Assembly: GCA_020747065.1 (NCBI GenBank)
Contig: JAGMVK010000008.1
Location: forward strand, 930,001-994,000
Reading direction: 5' to 3'
Origin: Cadophora sp. MPI-SDFR-AT-0126
Lineage: Eukaryota > Ascomycota > Leotiomycetes > Helotiales > Ploettnerulaceae
Length of the DNA stretch: 64,000 bases
In this document: positions 1 through 10,670 of the stretch, piece after piece
Layout of the letters: each line of letters opens with the position of its first letter
How positions within the stretch are numbered: the stretch's first letter is position 1
Notes under the pieces: model-generated
Told to the model about the DNA's origin: nothing
Database searches by the model: none
What the model saw: only the letters and a program-made list of their open reading frames with translations
Program-made: the position numbers and the translations under genes

Positions 1-2
1 CC

Positions 3-1262
3 CAATTGGCATCTTCTAACCCTTGCCAGCTCCTCCTTCGTCCCTCTCTGGCAATCATGGCCAAACTCGCACACTCGAAATCCGCCCTCCTCTCCCCCGA
101 CTCCAACCCTCTCCTCCGCATCTTCCTCAAACAAACCTTTTACAAACAATTCTGCGCCGGCGAAAATGAATCCGAAGTAAAACAAACCGTCTCCAACCTC
201 CGCAATCTCGGCTTCAGTGGCGTGATCCTTGCGTACGCAAAGGAAGTTGTGCTGGATAAGAAGCAAACCGACGCTCTATCATCATGTGGAAACAATGAGG
301 CCGCAGAAGCATGCATACGCAACGAGATTATACCGTGGGCAAACGGCACACTGGAAACTGTTCGCATGACTAGGCCGGGCGATCATGTGGCGCTGAAGTT
401 CACCGGTGCGGGATCACAGGCTCTGTATGATCTGTCGCGTCAAGCGGATCCGTCGCCGGCGCTGAAAGAGGCAATTGATTCTGTGTGTGATCTTGCTGCG
501 GAGAGAGGTGTCAAGTTGTTGTTTGACGCGGAGCAAGCTGCTTTACAACCGGGTATTGATGCTTGGACACTGAAGTATATGGAAAAGTATAACAAAACTG
601 CGAATGTAGAGGCGATTATATATGGTACGTACCAGGCATATTTGAAAGGAACACCGGCGGTTGTAGCTAGCCATCTTGAGGCTGCCCAGAAAGGCGGCTT
701 CACTTTGGGCGTCAAGTTGGTGAGAGGCGCGTATCTGGGATCAGACCCAAGGCACTTGATCCATGACACTAAAGCCGACACGGATGCTGCATACGACGGA
801 ATCGCTTCAGCACTCGTCCTCAAATCCTATAACTCTGTTCTGCAAACCTCGTTCACATCCTCTTCAGCCCCATTTCCGAATATCTCCCTCGTCCTCGCAG
901 GCCACAACATCCACTCAGTCCGCAAGGTTCAAGCTCTGTGCAGTCAACAAATCCGTCTCGGTCAAAAGGTACCTGATGTCATCTACGCACAGCTGCAAGG
1001 CATGGCCGATGAAGTGAGCTGCGAGTTGGTACTTGCTGCAAAACAGACTCTTTCGAAATCTGGGGTGGAGAAGGGTGGGAATGTGGATGTGCCAAAAGCG
1101 TATAAATATCTCGTTTGGGGAACCACCGGCGAGTGCATGAAGTACCTATTCAGGAGGGCGCAGGAGAATAAGGATGCGGTGCAGAGGACGAGGGAGGGGA
1201 GAGATGCTATGGCGGGGGAGCTGTGGAGAAGGATCAAGATGAGTTTTGGTGTTGGTGCGTGA
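3..1262 (+). CDS. PUT1: Proline dehydrogenase, 5' end cut by window edge
   Basis: This is the mitochondrial FAD enzyme that oxidises proline to pyrroline-5-carboxylate, the first step of proline catabolism. The frame is open from the left edge to a TGA at 1260-1262, giving about 419 visible residues with no intron. Seen directly are the barrel motifs DAEQ (near residue 175) and KLVRGAYL (near 238), and the family C-terminal signature GTTGECMKYLFRRAQEN (near 372-388). The first in-frame ATG is at 57 (MAKLAHSK), but residues upstream of it also look coding. Fungal homologues carry an N-terminal mitochondrial leader, so the true start and any first intron probably lie outside the window. The sense strand is C-rich early and strongly G-rich near the stop, a pattern shared with several other genes here. 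Confidence 0.93.
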   Translation, partial: QLASSNPCQLLLRPSLAIMAKLAHSKSALLSPDSNPLLRIFLKQTFYKQFCAGENESEVKQTVSNLRNLGFSGVILAYAKEVVLDKKQTDALSSCGNNEAAEACIRNEIIPWANGTLETVRMTRPGDHVALKFTGAGSQALYDLSRQADPSPALKEAIDSVCDLAAERGVKLLFDAEQAALQPGIDAWTLKYMEKYNKTANVEAIIYGTYQAYLKGTPAVVASHLEAAQKGGFTLGVKLVRGAYLGSDPRHLIHDTKADTDAAYDGIASALVLKSYNSVLQTSFTSSSAPFPNISLVLAGHNIHSVRKVQALCSQQIRLGQKVPDVIYAQLQGMADEVSCELVLAAKQTLSKSGVEKGGNVDVPKAYKYLVWGTTGECMKYLFRRAQENKDAVQRTREGRDAMAGELWRRIKMSFGVGA

Positions 1263-2312
1263 GCTTTGAGTCCAAGAGGCGTGAATTCTTTCGGGCGTGG
1301 AAGTGGAGGTGGCGTGGATATTTGGCATTTTATATGGAGTTCTTGGGAGGGGTCTACGATGGGGATGATAATGAGCTTATGAATTGCGCGTGCATAGCGA
1401 GGATAGAGAGATTTCAAAGAGTACATAAGTGTGAGATGTATAAATGCGAGACTTTGAATATCAGCCCCTTTCATCAAATCTCTTTCACTGAAGTCTCCTG
1501 TTTGTGCTGAAAGAGAGCATCAAATTATCCCCATGCCTACCCTGCCTCTCGTCAAGGGATACATTGTGCTCTCATTCCTGCTTGATCTTAAAAGTTCTAG
1601 ATTTGCAAGTGAAAAGAGAGCGGGCTCAGCTATCCACCACTTTGATCTTTTGTTTGGCTTTCAACTGTTCTTCATGTCTCTCCTTGGCAATGTGAAATGT
1701 CTCTTCTCACTGTGCATATTTCTTCACATTTTCTTGCAACATGCACTTACTTGGTGCTTGAAGGGATGAAGTAAAAGCCTCGACGATGAATTGCATCCTA
1801 TACCAGTAGCTAATAGAATCTGTTCTTAGTTTACAGATCTTTACTCTTACACTTCTTTGTCCTTTGGTCTCCCACTTACTGTTAGCAGCGTCTTCTTCTA
1901 TTCTTGTTGGCACGTTGACAAGCAACTAGACTTGGAGTAAGGGAAGCTCTACGCTGGGATCTTCAGCTCTTGCCTGTCTTCATGGTCTGAAGTTTCACAC
2001 GGCATGAATGTCCAAGCAAACCCAGCGATTCCCATATTATGCCCTCCTTACTCGATCTTCTTTGCACGAAAAGGCCCTTTAATGTCCCAAAACAGTCTCA
2101 GAACATTCCCAGCAGGTTCATGCCTCATTATCGGCCCCTTCCCCTTCCAGATAAAACAAACTCCCACGTGGCTTCGAGCAAACATTTCACGCTAGGCGCA
2201 CGCTAAGCGAGGTAAACAAACGAGTTCACCTTCGAGCAGCACAACACCATAAAAGAAACCTCTTTCGAGGTGATCCCTCCCTCCCAGAATATTAACAGAC
2301 AACACCATCACA
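1263..2312. other. Intergenic, nothing recognised
   Basis: This AT-richer spacer lies between the proline dehydrogenase stop and the first 2EXR gene. Short open frames exist on both strands but none shows a family motif or a convincing splice partner. A CACGTG E-box lies near 2165-2170. The last ~50 bases before 2313 read as a normal fungal leader. Confidence 0.6.
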
Positions 2313-3348
2313 ATGAAGAACGCGGCTCGCTCTGCACCCACAATGGCGTATCGCAACGAATCACTCCAAGGCCAAGCTGTCTCTACTCAAGGCATGAGCC
2401 TCTGGAAGCTTAACAACTTAGGAGACTTCGTCAAGTTTGCGGAGATGCCGGTTGAGTTGCAGGATAAAGTCTGGGAGTATTACGTTCTTAGGGAAACTGG
2501 CGATGTTAGAGCGCGAGATGTTCATGTCAAGTAAGGATACCCTCCTGCTCCGTGCTTAGCTGGTCTTTGAGCTGAGTAGAAGCTGACATTTCGGTCACAG
2601 CATGGTCCTCAAGTCTCTCACCAAGGAGTCGTTCTGGTTCAGGCTTAGATCTAAGCTCAAGAAGACCAAGACCGACGATAACGACGATAACGACGAGACC
2701 ACCACGCGCAAATTCGCCATCTCCGTCGCCTACGCCTCACACAGCGCTCCATCACCCGCTCCATACCTAGTTCGATCTCGAGTCCGCACCCTAGCATTCA
2801 CTCACCTCCCCCACAGACCCGCCATCCCCCTCCCAAACACCCTCAACCCCGGCACCATAACCAAACTAATCCCCATCTCCTTCACCTCCTCGGACACACT
2901 CACCATCACCTTCCCCTTCGCCTCCGAGTTCTTCCTCGAATTCCTACTCACGCGCCTCTGCCCCATGATCAACAAGTACGTGCGACCCCCCGCCGAACTC
3001 ATACCCTACGGCTGGGGCCGCGACATTCGCGTCGGAGGAAGCATGTGTGACCGAGGCGACACGCGTGTCTTGAAGGGTTCTGGTGCGATTGTTTGGAAGA
3101 GGAACTGGTTGAAGGCGGGCAGGAAGGAGGGGAGGAGTGTGTTGAGTTTTAGGATGTGTGAGATGGGGGAGGGGTTGGATGTTGATCTTGTGGAGGCGTT
3201 TGGGGGACGGAAAATGGTGAGGGGGTGGAAGGTGAGGCATCGACTGAGGGGTGTGCCCGTCGGGAGCTGGGATGCGATGTGGTTGAGGTTGATGGAGTGT
3301 TTGGAGGAGAAGGGAGAGGATGTTGAGATTATGGATTTGATGATTTGA
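2313..3348 (+). CDS. 2EXR/F-box-like domain protein, two exons
   Basis: The model is join(2313..2530, 2601..3348), 321 residues. The 70-bp intron has donor GTAAGG, a CTGAC branch-like site and acceptor TCACAG, and keeps the frame. Around residues 42-60 is the F-x-x-(L/M)P-x-EL-x-x-x-(V/I)W pattern (FAEMPVELQDKVWEYYVL), the signature of fungal 2EXR domains, which are related to F-box-type folds and have no known biochemical activity. A basic, Thr-rich stretch follows near 75-100. The rest has no motif I recognise. The start has good context (cacaATGa). The second exon is C-rich in its first half and G-rich in its second half on the sense strand. Confidence 0.8.
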
Positions 3349-4858
3349 GAGATGGTAGATGGTCTGCAATTGTACTTTATCTGACTTGCGGCATTCAAGT
3401 CTGGTAGCATGAGATGGCGCGTTATATCCGGTTTGACTTTAAGGATGAGTAGATAAAGTAATGAAAATGCTTTTCAATGTCATCTTTTAAGTGAAGAAAC
3501 TTTTATGTTACCTTGAACTATACTTGCTGGAAGTTTGTTAGCTATACAAGGTTGCCTTTACCTCCCTGTGGCTTCGCCATCTCAATCTCAGACGTCGAGA
3601 ACCACCTTTTCAGGTCTACATTGTTCTACATAGTATAGGGAAAACAAGACATCGAATGATCTTCAAGTGTCTAACCTTCGCTTTACCACTCGAAAATGAA
3701 CTCCTGAAGGAACAACAATAGAACGATTAACACTGGCGACTTGAAACTGGCACTGCGTCCTATTCGCCCGCCCTCCGACGTCTATCGGCTGACGCAGTGT
3801 GTTTTTCGAGCATCGTACTTCTTCAAAGTAAAAATCACTTTTTGATCCTACTTTCTTCGAGTCCTTGCTCCCGTTAACTATCATCGAAAACAACAAGCCC
3901 AAACTTTGACCCCTCCATCACTCTCAATCCCCACCACATCTTCCTCCTATCTTCTCGAAGATCATTCCTCACCACTATAGCAATGGTACTACCAGATTCC
4001 ATCAGTTTAGTACTCTGGGATTTAGGCGACCAGAGACCAAAGACGAAATCAACGAGTCCCACTTTCACTACTCTTGACCTGCAGTCCATCTATCCCTAAT
4101 ATTCAACCTTTAGAGATGATCACCAAATTGAATTTGGGAGTAATGGATTTGGAGAATTGTAGCGTACTTGAACACCGAGTCTTTTTTTGGACGAGCTCTC
4201 CTTGTACCGAGAGAAGCTATTTAGGTATAGAGGTAAGAACAATTCTAATTCCCTGGGTTTGCGCCCAAGTCCTGGTTGCAGACAGCCGATGTAAACATCA
4301 CATGATGCTCTTCGACAACAAGTGAAAGTCCCTGGCTGGAAAGATAGAGATCCAGAAGTTGGAGTGTGTGAACGTTACAGATAATCTATTATAAGCCAAA
4401 GCTTCTCATTACCGACTTTCAAGCAGCGGGGAGGGCTTCTTTGCATCCTTATAAAGAAAGTATTTGAGGTCTGCTCCTCAAGCCAGGCCGTCAATCGTAG
4501 GCGCGACAGCAAGCAAACCAGCCTGTGCCTCTTCAAATTTGCCAAGCAGCGACTCTAGCCAATAGTAATCGTTCAGAAGATTAAAGAATATCCTGATCCC
4601 CGGTTGTAAACAAACGAAGCTCGGTAGTCTCGAGTAGCTCCCGACGCTACAGAACGGCGCGTTTAGGTGCCTTATTCGCTGTTTGACTATTTAATTTGTT
4701 CGACTTTTTCCCATTGACATCTATTCTACGAGCTAAATACTATTCATGAGCAGCAACTTTCCAACCTCGTTGACCAGAAGAAGGTTAGCAAAATATCTCC
4801 TTGGCTCCAGAAATCCAAAGAAATCCCTCCTCGCTTAAGATCAAGCAAACACCTCAAA
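3349..4858. other. Intergenic, two unsupported antisense ORFs
   Basis: No recognisable gene. On the minus strand, overlapping ORFs at 3663-3902 and 3874-4089 are open for 79 and 71 codons but show no motif, no splice link and no plausible start context. The last ~120 bases before 4859 look like a promoter and leader for the next gene. Confidence 0.5.
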
Positions 4859-6046
4859 ATGAGTACCACAAGCTCCAACACCACAACACTCGCTCTCGCG
4901 CCCTCCTCCAAAGAATCTCTTCCATATCGAAGCAGAGTTGAGATGTCAAGAAACGCTCAAGCAGAAGACCGAAACTCTCCGCGCTACCTCGTGTTGTTGG
5001 ATGCAATAAACCTGGGACTTCCAGTCGACGACAAAGTCAGAGCGATCGCTGAGTCTGTGGAGAAGTACGAGGGTCCATCATGTCTCGATAAGCTTCTTCG
5101 AACAGATGCGACGACCTTCGATGGATCCTCGACAAACTCTAGCATCGATCTTGACGAGTTCCTCAATCCTGGCGAGAGAGAGGTAGTTGTATCGTCTGCC
5201 GCCACTGACCTCCTCGAGCTCATCGATCCGGACAACAGACTCCCAATTTCCACATTCCATCCCTTCATGCGACTACCGAAGGAGTTGAGATCAGATATCT
5301 GGAATATATATATCGAGAGCACCAAACCTCGATATATTCACGTCACGCTCAGTAGACCAGACACCGCCAATGAAGATCGCTCAGCATCATCTTTCAAGAC
5401 AAAAAGCTCGGTACCAGCAATTCTACACATCTGTCGAGAATCCCGGAAGGTTGGCTTGATAAGATACACGACCATCTTCAACACCATCAACCAATCTGGT
5501 GTTGGACGACGTCAGATCTTCGCTCGACCAGCAGCTGATACCATCATTATCCACCTCCCTAAATGGATGAAGCAATGCCACACAGCCGCATCGCTGTTCA
5601 ATATCCGACTCGAATACCCAGCCGGCCTGTCGTCCTTGGATTTCGCTTCAATTTCAAGTCCCTGGAGTAACGAAACGCATACCATGAGCAAGCTGTCCAC
5701 GTTTGCTTGGGTGGATGCGAATAGGGTTCATCCATGCTATGATCTGACGAGAGATTTCCTGGTTGTTCATCTGAGGAGTAAGGATGATTGGACTACTGAG
5801 ACGATTGGTGTGGATACGGGTATTCAGTGCGTTCGAGATGTTCAATTGCCGGCTTGCTGGGATGGCTTTTGGACGGCATTTTGTCATGGACTAGAAGTTA
5901 TTTCTCCAGGTGCGAGATGTGCTGCCAGGTGTACTGGGTGTGTGAAGAATTCTTGGGTTCTAGATTATGATGGTCGTTTCTGGAATGGCTTGAACTCAAG
6001 TTCTCCTAGAGTTGTTGGGACATCTTATGGGGTGCGCAGGAAGTGA
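4859..6046 (+). CDS. 2EXR domain protein, single exon
   Basis: A 395-residue intronless ORF with ATG at 4859. The first ~130 residues are Ser/Thr/Asp-rich and probably disordered. The 2EXR domain starts near residue 135: FHPFMRLPKELRSDIWNIY, followed by PRYIHV, and then a second block ILHICRESRKVGL that matches the usual 'hxxCRESRxxxL' element of this family. The C-terminal part has clustered cysteines (CAARCTGC near residue 360). The family is abundant and lineage-expanded in filamentous ascomycetes and its role is unknown. It is one of three such genes in the window and is only weakly similar to the others outside the signature. Confidence 0.85.
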   Translation: MSTTSSNTTTLALAPSSKESLPYRSRVEMSRNAQAEDRNSPRYLVLLDAINLGLPVDDKVRAIAESVEKYEGPSCLDKLLRTDATTFDGSSTNSSIDLDEFLNPGEREVVVSSAATDLLELIDPDNRLPISTFHPFMRLPKELRSDIWNIYIESTKPRYIHVTLSRPDTANEDRSASSFKTKSSVPAILHICRESRKVGLIRYTTIFNTINQSGVGRRQIFARPAADTIIIHLPKWMKQCHTAASLFNIRLEYPAGLSSLDFASISSPWSNETHTMSKLSTFAWVDANRVHPCYDLTRDFLVVHLRSKDDWTTETIGVDTGIQCVRDVQLPACWDGFWTAFCHGLEVISPGARCAARCTGCVKNSWVLDYDGRFWNGLNSSSPRVVGTSYGVRRK

Positions 6047-6803
6047 CGGGTTGCAAATTTTGGATACACAGCATTTGCGAGGCGCTTTTGCTTTGGAGTG
6101 CTTTGGTGTGACGGTCGGACACGGGTATTTCAGAATTAGAAATTTGGTGGACTTGGGAGGGCCACTCCAAACTGCTCTGGTCTTCCATTGAGGCTCGTTG
6201 CATAACAAGACGTCTGCTTGGTAAAGAATAAACATGTTGACACTGACTCTGCTTTGACGAATTTATGTGACTGGCGTAATAAACGGAGGGTGAGAAAGTG
6301 AAACCCATCAAAATAATGAAGAATCTTCGTGAGGAAATGGTAGCACCAGTAGCAGAAGTGATTATCCCAACCTGAGAGTGAATCTCCACCTCAGCGTTCC
6401 CTCCCAGAAACCTCCTCAGCAAGAAAGAAACGAGCCTCAAACTATATCAGCTTCTATTCCGAGATTTCAAGAATGGGTTTCTCTGTTGATCAATCAAGCG
6501 AAGAAGCTTTGCCATATACTGGCACAAAGAGACCGCCCATGGGCGTCCTTTTGTTCCATTTTTGACATGTCAACTTCATTGCAGACTCAGACGAGTCGTC
6601 TGGATTTCTTACCCGATCGCGCTTATTTATGAACGCTACCACACCTCGTCTTGGAATTCTCCTTCACCCTCTACTCTACCACCACGTGTGATATCTCAAC
6701 GCGCCAACAAAGCCTTGAACAAAAAACATCCAAGACAGGGAGACAAACCCACTGCCGTACAGCATAAATATTGTTTCGCAAACAAGAAGGGCTTACTTAC
6801 AAG
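6047..6803. other. Intergenic and 5' leader of RRM gene
   Basis: No gene is seen. A CACGTG E-box at 6682-6687 lies about 120 bases upstream of the next start codon and could be a regulatory site. Short ORFs on either strand are shadows without motifs. Confidence 0.5.
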
Positions 6804-8339
6804 ATGGATCAGGTTTGGGAATTCAAGATCTCACCTTCACCTCCTGCGGCCCGATACAACGATCTCTTTGGTGGAAAGAATGTTGAGGGCGACGATACCT
6901 GGATTACAGAGGCAGATCTGAAGGTGTTGAAGCACATTCCTGGCGTCCCGTCTGCATATGCTTCTGAAGAGCGCGCTGGTCTGGTCCTCTACGTCAGAGG
7001 TGTCCCATTTGGTATCAAATCCAATGTCTTCAGAGACATGTTTATGCCATTTGGCAAGGTCAACAAATCGCCTGTTCTCATTTCCGTGAGAAGCCAGGAG
7101 ACCTTCAGATGGGTCATCATGAAGCATGCGGATGATGCTCAGGATGCGAGGAGAGCTTTACATGGAAGCACGCATGAGAGCGGTAGCCAGCTGTTCATCA
7201 GTATGGGCCTGAAGCCTGGGGAGGTGTTCGAGTTGCAGGGCAAGATCTTTCCTTGGGGACATCAGCCTTCCAGGCATATCCCGCACCAGAACGGCATCGA
7301 TGTGCATGGGCACCCCTCTCCGCCTGCTCTCCAGGTGTCTAAGCCTTTGCTGCCTCCTATCCCAAGAGTCGCGGTTCCTACGGTCGCTCTCCCTGCAGCA
7401 CGTCCAGGAGCGCTGCAGCCAGCTGGACCGCCGCCACAGCAAGCCGCTACCCGCCCGGTATCAAAGGTCGCAGATTCGAGAGAGAAGATAAAGACCTCTT
7501 CTGATGGTACAGCCGCCAGTGACAAATCATCTACATTAGACTCCATTGCAGAGCAGGTCAACACTCAGCCATCCTCATGGGCGAATATCGCCAGCGCCTC
7601 AGACCCCGACACCCGGGTCATCGATCTACACCCCGAGCACAAGAACAGTAAGGCCGCACCACGCCTCGATCCAACCGGCCGCATTCCCCATGTAGTCAAC
7701 AGCCTTGAAGAGCCTGTCCACGAGCAGCACCGCTTGATTTTTCTGTTGAACCTTCCGAACAACATCAGCTTACAAGACATCACACAGGCGGTGACCGAAG
7801 GCCCTCTGGTCAGAATCCAATTTGGCTACGATAACGACAACAATGCCCGCTTTGTCGGTATCATCTTCCAATACGCTGCCCATGCCAACGCGTTCTACAA
7901 TGTTCTCATCAAGGAGCGCGAGAAGTCCCGACCAGAGCGCTTCCGCTTCATCGTCGACGTCGTTCGCGGTGAACCCATCGCCGCAGACGACATCATCAGA
8001 TCGATGAGCGAACACCCATGGGCAACCCGGCGTCTCACCATCGTCAAGGGAAAATTCTTCTTCATGTTTGGCGAGCGCCAGCTCAAGGATCTGTGCTGCA
8101 AAATCGCGGGTGAGGATAATGTACAACTGGTCTGGCTTTACAATGGTGGAAATGCGACAGTTGTGTTTGCGGATGTGGAGAGTGCCATCAAAGTGAAGAG
8201 AGTGTTGGATAAGAGAGCAAATGCCAACCATTATGGAGCGCAAGGTGCGGAATCCGTTGTCTGGAAGGGTCTGCAGACCACGTTCTCGAAGGATCCGTGT
8301 ATCCACCCATTGGATCTGAAGACGGCTATGCATGACTGA
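6804..8339 (+). CDS. Multi-RRM RNA-binding protein
   Basis: ATG at 6804 (MDQVWEF) gives 511 residues with no intron. Two RRM-like folds can be read: residues ~65-145 with the RNP2-like strand LVLYVRGVPF, and residues ~310-395 with RLIFLLNLPNNISL and a later RFVGIIFQYA strand. A third weaker RRM-like block follows at ~410-475 (LTIVKGKFFFMFG, then NATVVFADVESAIKVKRVL). The linker at ~165-300 is Pro/Ala/Ser-rich. It is presumably a cytoplasmic or nuclear RNA-binding regulator, but I cannot assign it to a named family. RNP1 positions lack several of the usual aromatics, so RNA binding itself is inferred from fold pattern only. Confidence 0.75.
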   Translation: MDQVWEFKISPSPPAARYNDLFGGKNVEGDDTWITEADLKVLKHIPGVPSAYASEERAGLVLYVRGVPFGIKSNVFRDMFMPFGKVNKSPVLISVRSQETFRWVIMKHADDAQDARRALHGSTHESGSQLFISMGLKPGEVFELQGKIFPWGHQPSRHIPHQNGIDVHGHPSPPALQVSKPLLPPIPRVAVPTVALPAARPGALQPAGPPPQQAATRPVSKVADSREKIKTSSDGTAASDKSSTLDSIAEQVNTQPSSWANIASASDPDTRVIDLHPEHKNSKAAPRLDPTGRIPHVVNSLEEPVHEQHRLIFLLNLPNNISLQDITQAVTEGPLVRIQFGYDNDNNARFVGIIFQYAAHANAFYNVLIKEREKSRPERFRFIVDVVRGEPIAADDIIRSMSEHPWATRRLTIVKGKFFFMFGERQLKDLCCKIAGEDNVQLVWLYNGGNATVVFADVESAIKVKRVLDKRANANHYGAQGAESVVWKGLQTTFSKDPCIHPLDLKTAMHD

Positions 8340-8716
8340 TTCTGCTGTTGGCGCTGCTGGGCATACCCTCTCTGGTCCTGAGTGGGCCATGGTTGAAGAA
8401 TAAGTTGGATCGGCAGCATGATATTGGCCATTTCAACGAATGCTCATTGACACCTCTGGAAGGAGGCTACGCTTAGATGTTCTAGGATAGGAAGGTAGGA
8501 TGGATACGATGGAGCATTGTGACATTTCGGATTACTGTTACTAAGATCAGTAAAGGTCTGCGCATACTGGAGGAATTTTGCATGGTCGCGTTTGTCATTG
8601 ATTCATTCGTCTTTCTTTGAAATGGCTTCCATTTCATGGAAAATCTCAACACAATGAAGGACTCTGTAATAATTTCTTGTTGCGGATGACAAAAAGGGTG
8701 ACTGACATTCAAGATT
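8340..8716. other. Convergent 3' intergenic region
   Basis: This spacer lies between the tail-to-tail RRM and GT32 genes and holds only the two 3' untranslated regions. No structured element or ORF is supported. Confidence 0.6.
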
Positions 8717-9931
8717 CTATCCAAAAACTTTCTTCTTTAAATCCTGCTTCGGTCTGAAGCCCGGCAGGTGGTTTACACATGCCATGGGATGTTCAGAGGT
8801 CCCGGATTTACTATGGCTCTTCCCATTTCCCCACACATTGATTGGCAGGACACTTAAGCCTCTCATCTCATCCTCAGAGTCCTCCTTGATTTGCTCCCCA
8901 TCCATCCATAAAACCTCCTTCAACCCCCTGAACTTCTTCCAAGTGACCCTCCTCTCCAGTCCAGCATCCCTATCCCTCATCTCATGATCCTCCTTCAACG
9001 TTGCGCTTAACGTCTCCAGCACAACATCAGTAAACATCCCATTCCCACTAATTTCTCCCGTGTAATCCACTCTCGCAGTATACTTCTCTCTCCATGTCTC
9101 CTCCCCAAAGCTCGCATGTATCCTCGCATGACTTACAGTCCTCACAATCGCCTTCCTAAGCAACGGATCGAACCTCATAGGCGCCCACATAACAGCCTGT
9201 CCGAAGCCCACTCCCCTCGCCCACTTCCACTCCCGGAGCGTCGTATCGCTGAGAAACGGCTCGTCGGCATCCACGCCCACCATCAAACTAACATCCTTCT
9301 GACCCGCCAGCACAGCAGCAATGGGCGGACAATCCCTCAACGCAACCCTGTCCCACGTCTCTACCTCCGTCCAAAATCCCCCATGGAACCACAACAGCAG
9401 ATAACGCATCAAGTCATTCTGCACCACGGTATCCGTCGCATTCATATCCGCGATCTCCCTGACGCCCTCGAAATGCCCGTACAACTCCTGCGGCGGAGAT
9501 GTGAACAGGTTGTAAAACCAATCCTTGTTATTATCCCTCCACTGCGCTGTCCAAAGAGGCAGCGCATCTGCAGCTTCTTGCGTAGTGATCTGCCAGATCG
9601 TCAGATTCGTCGCGAGGGCATGTTTATCCGCCGGTATCTTCTCGATGGTTTCGCGCTCCAACGCTCTTAATTTCGCATCTAGCGCGGCTTCGAAGGCATG
9701 ATCCGCTTTCTGTCTGTACAGTGAGACATATTCGTATGTCGGGTATGTATCATAGGTGATCTTCTTGGGGGAGTGTAGCAGGATCGGAACGGGGATGGGC
9801 TCGTAGGCGATGAGGAGGTAGAAGAGGATGAGGCCAATGATGGTGTAGAGGAGTTGGCGGGTTCGTCTACGTCGGATTGTCGGCGGTGCGTGAGGAGGGG
9901 CGGGACCGCCATCCTCGTGTTGCCGTATCAT
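8717..9931 (-). CDS. Och1-like GT32 glycosyltransferase
   Basis: The first true ATG is at 9931 (MIRQHEDGG), giving 404 residues; 23 further codons are open upstream without an ATG. It is a type II Golgi-membrane layout: a basic cytosolic tail (RRRRTRQ), one transmembrane helix at ~27-43, then the lumenal domain. The GT32 core is clear at 171-200 (QNDLMRYLLLWFHGGFW), and the downstream block around DADEPF and RGVGFGQAVMWAP resembles fungal Och1/Hoc1 alpha-mannosyltransferases. The metal-binding DxD position, normally D-x-D right after GG(F/I)Y, is E-V-E here (189-191). Members of this family extend N-glycan or cell-wall mannans. The altered triad makes catalytic activity uncertain. Confidence 0.82.
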   Translation of the reverse strand: MIRQHEDGGPAPPHAPPTIRRRRTRQLLYTIIGLILFYLLIAYEPIPVPILLHSPKKITYDTYPTYEYVSLYRQKADHAFEAALDAKLRALERETIEKIPADKHALATNLTIWQITTQEAADALPLWTAQWRDNNKDWFYNLFTSPPQELYGHFEGVREIADMNATDTVVQNDLMRYLLLWFHGGFWTEVETWDRVALRDCPPIAAVLAGQKDVSLMVGVDADEPFLSDTTLREWKWARGVGFGQAVMWAPMRFDPLLRKAIVRTVSHARIHASFGEETWREKYTARVDYTGEISGNGMFTDVVLETLSATLKEDHEMRDRDAGLERRVTWKKFRGLKEVLWMDGEQIKEDSEDEMRGLSVLPINVWGNGKSHSKSGTSEHPMACVNHLPGFRPKQDLKKKVFG

Positions 9932-10670
9932 GGCGCATTGTGAGGGGAGAAAAGAGAGTTTGCGTTTCTTTTGGGATGGGTGTTGGGATAGGGGCTCCAA
10001 TGAGTCGTTTCGGCGCGTACCCCTGAATTGGACGTAGGGCCTCGGTTAACTTTGTTTAGAACTAGACTGGATTAGGAGGAGTAAGAAGTCACAGGGCATA
10101 TCTTTATTTTGCTTGTTTCTATTGAAAGATTTCCAACTGCGATTTCAAGAGATTCCTCTCATGCCTTCTGTGTCATTCTAAATCAAAGCGGAGTTCGGAA
10201 GCATTGGCTCGATTCGGTCCTTGCTTTAAGGTATGGAGCTATGAGCATTTTTGATCCGAAGGAGAAAGCCTCCGCGCATGGAAATCAATCGAACGTCTCC
10301 AAAATCTGACTCACTTTTCTCACGATTTGGTGTCTGAGTCAAGATCAGGGCACTCTATATTCACGAAATATGTGGATATACCTTCAGACCTTGAAGGCAC
10401 CTTTACTAACCGAAAACGTCACGTTGTTGAAGCAGTACATATTCTTCAAGAAGACATTCTTTGCAAGACCTGCTCCAGTTGTCTGTTTCTATATTTGAGC
10501 TACAGGACTAAATCACAATACTGAGCGCGTAGCATCCACCCGCATTCTCCGAAAGCCCACAATCCGCCGACCTTCCACAAGCTAATTCCCAGAAGACATC
10601 AAGACTTCACTTCACCAGGTGGTCGAGTTCACAAATTCAAAGTTGAATCTGGACTGTTCTTACACTGGAT
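9932..10670. other. Intergenic, nothing recognised
   Basis: This spacer lies between two minus-strand genes. It holds the GT32 promoter and the 3' region of the secreted Pro/Asn protein. Two short plus-strand ORFs (10109-10309 and 10327-10524) have no motif. Confidence 0.55.
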
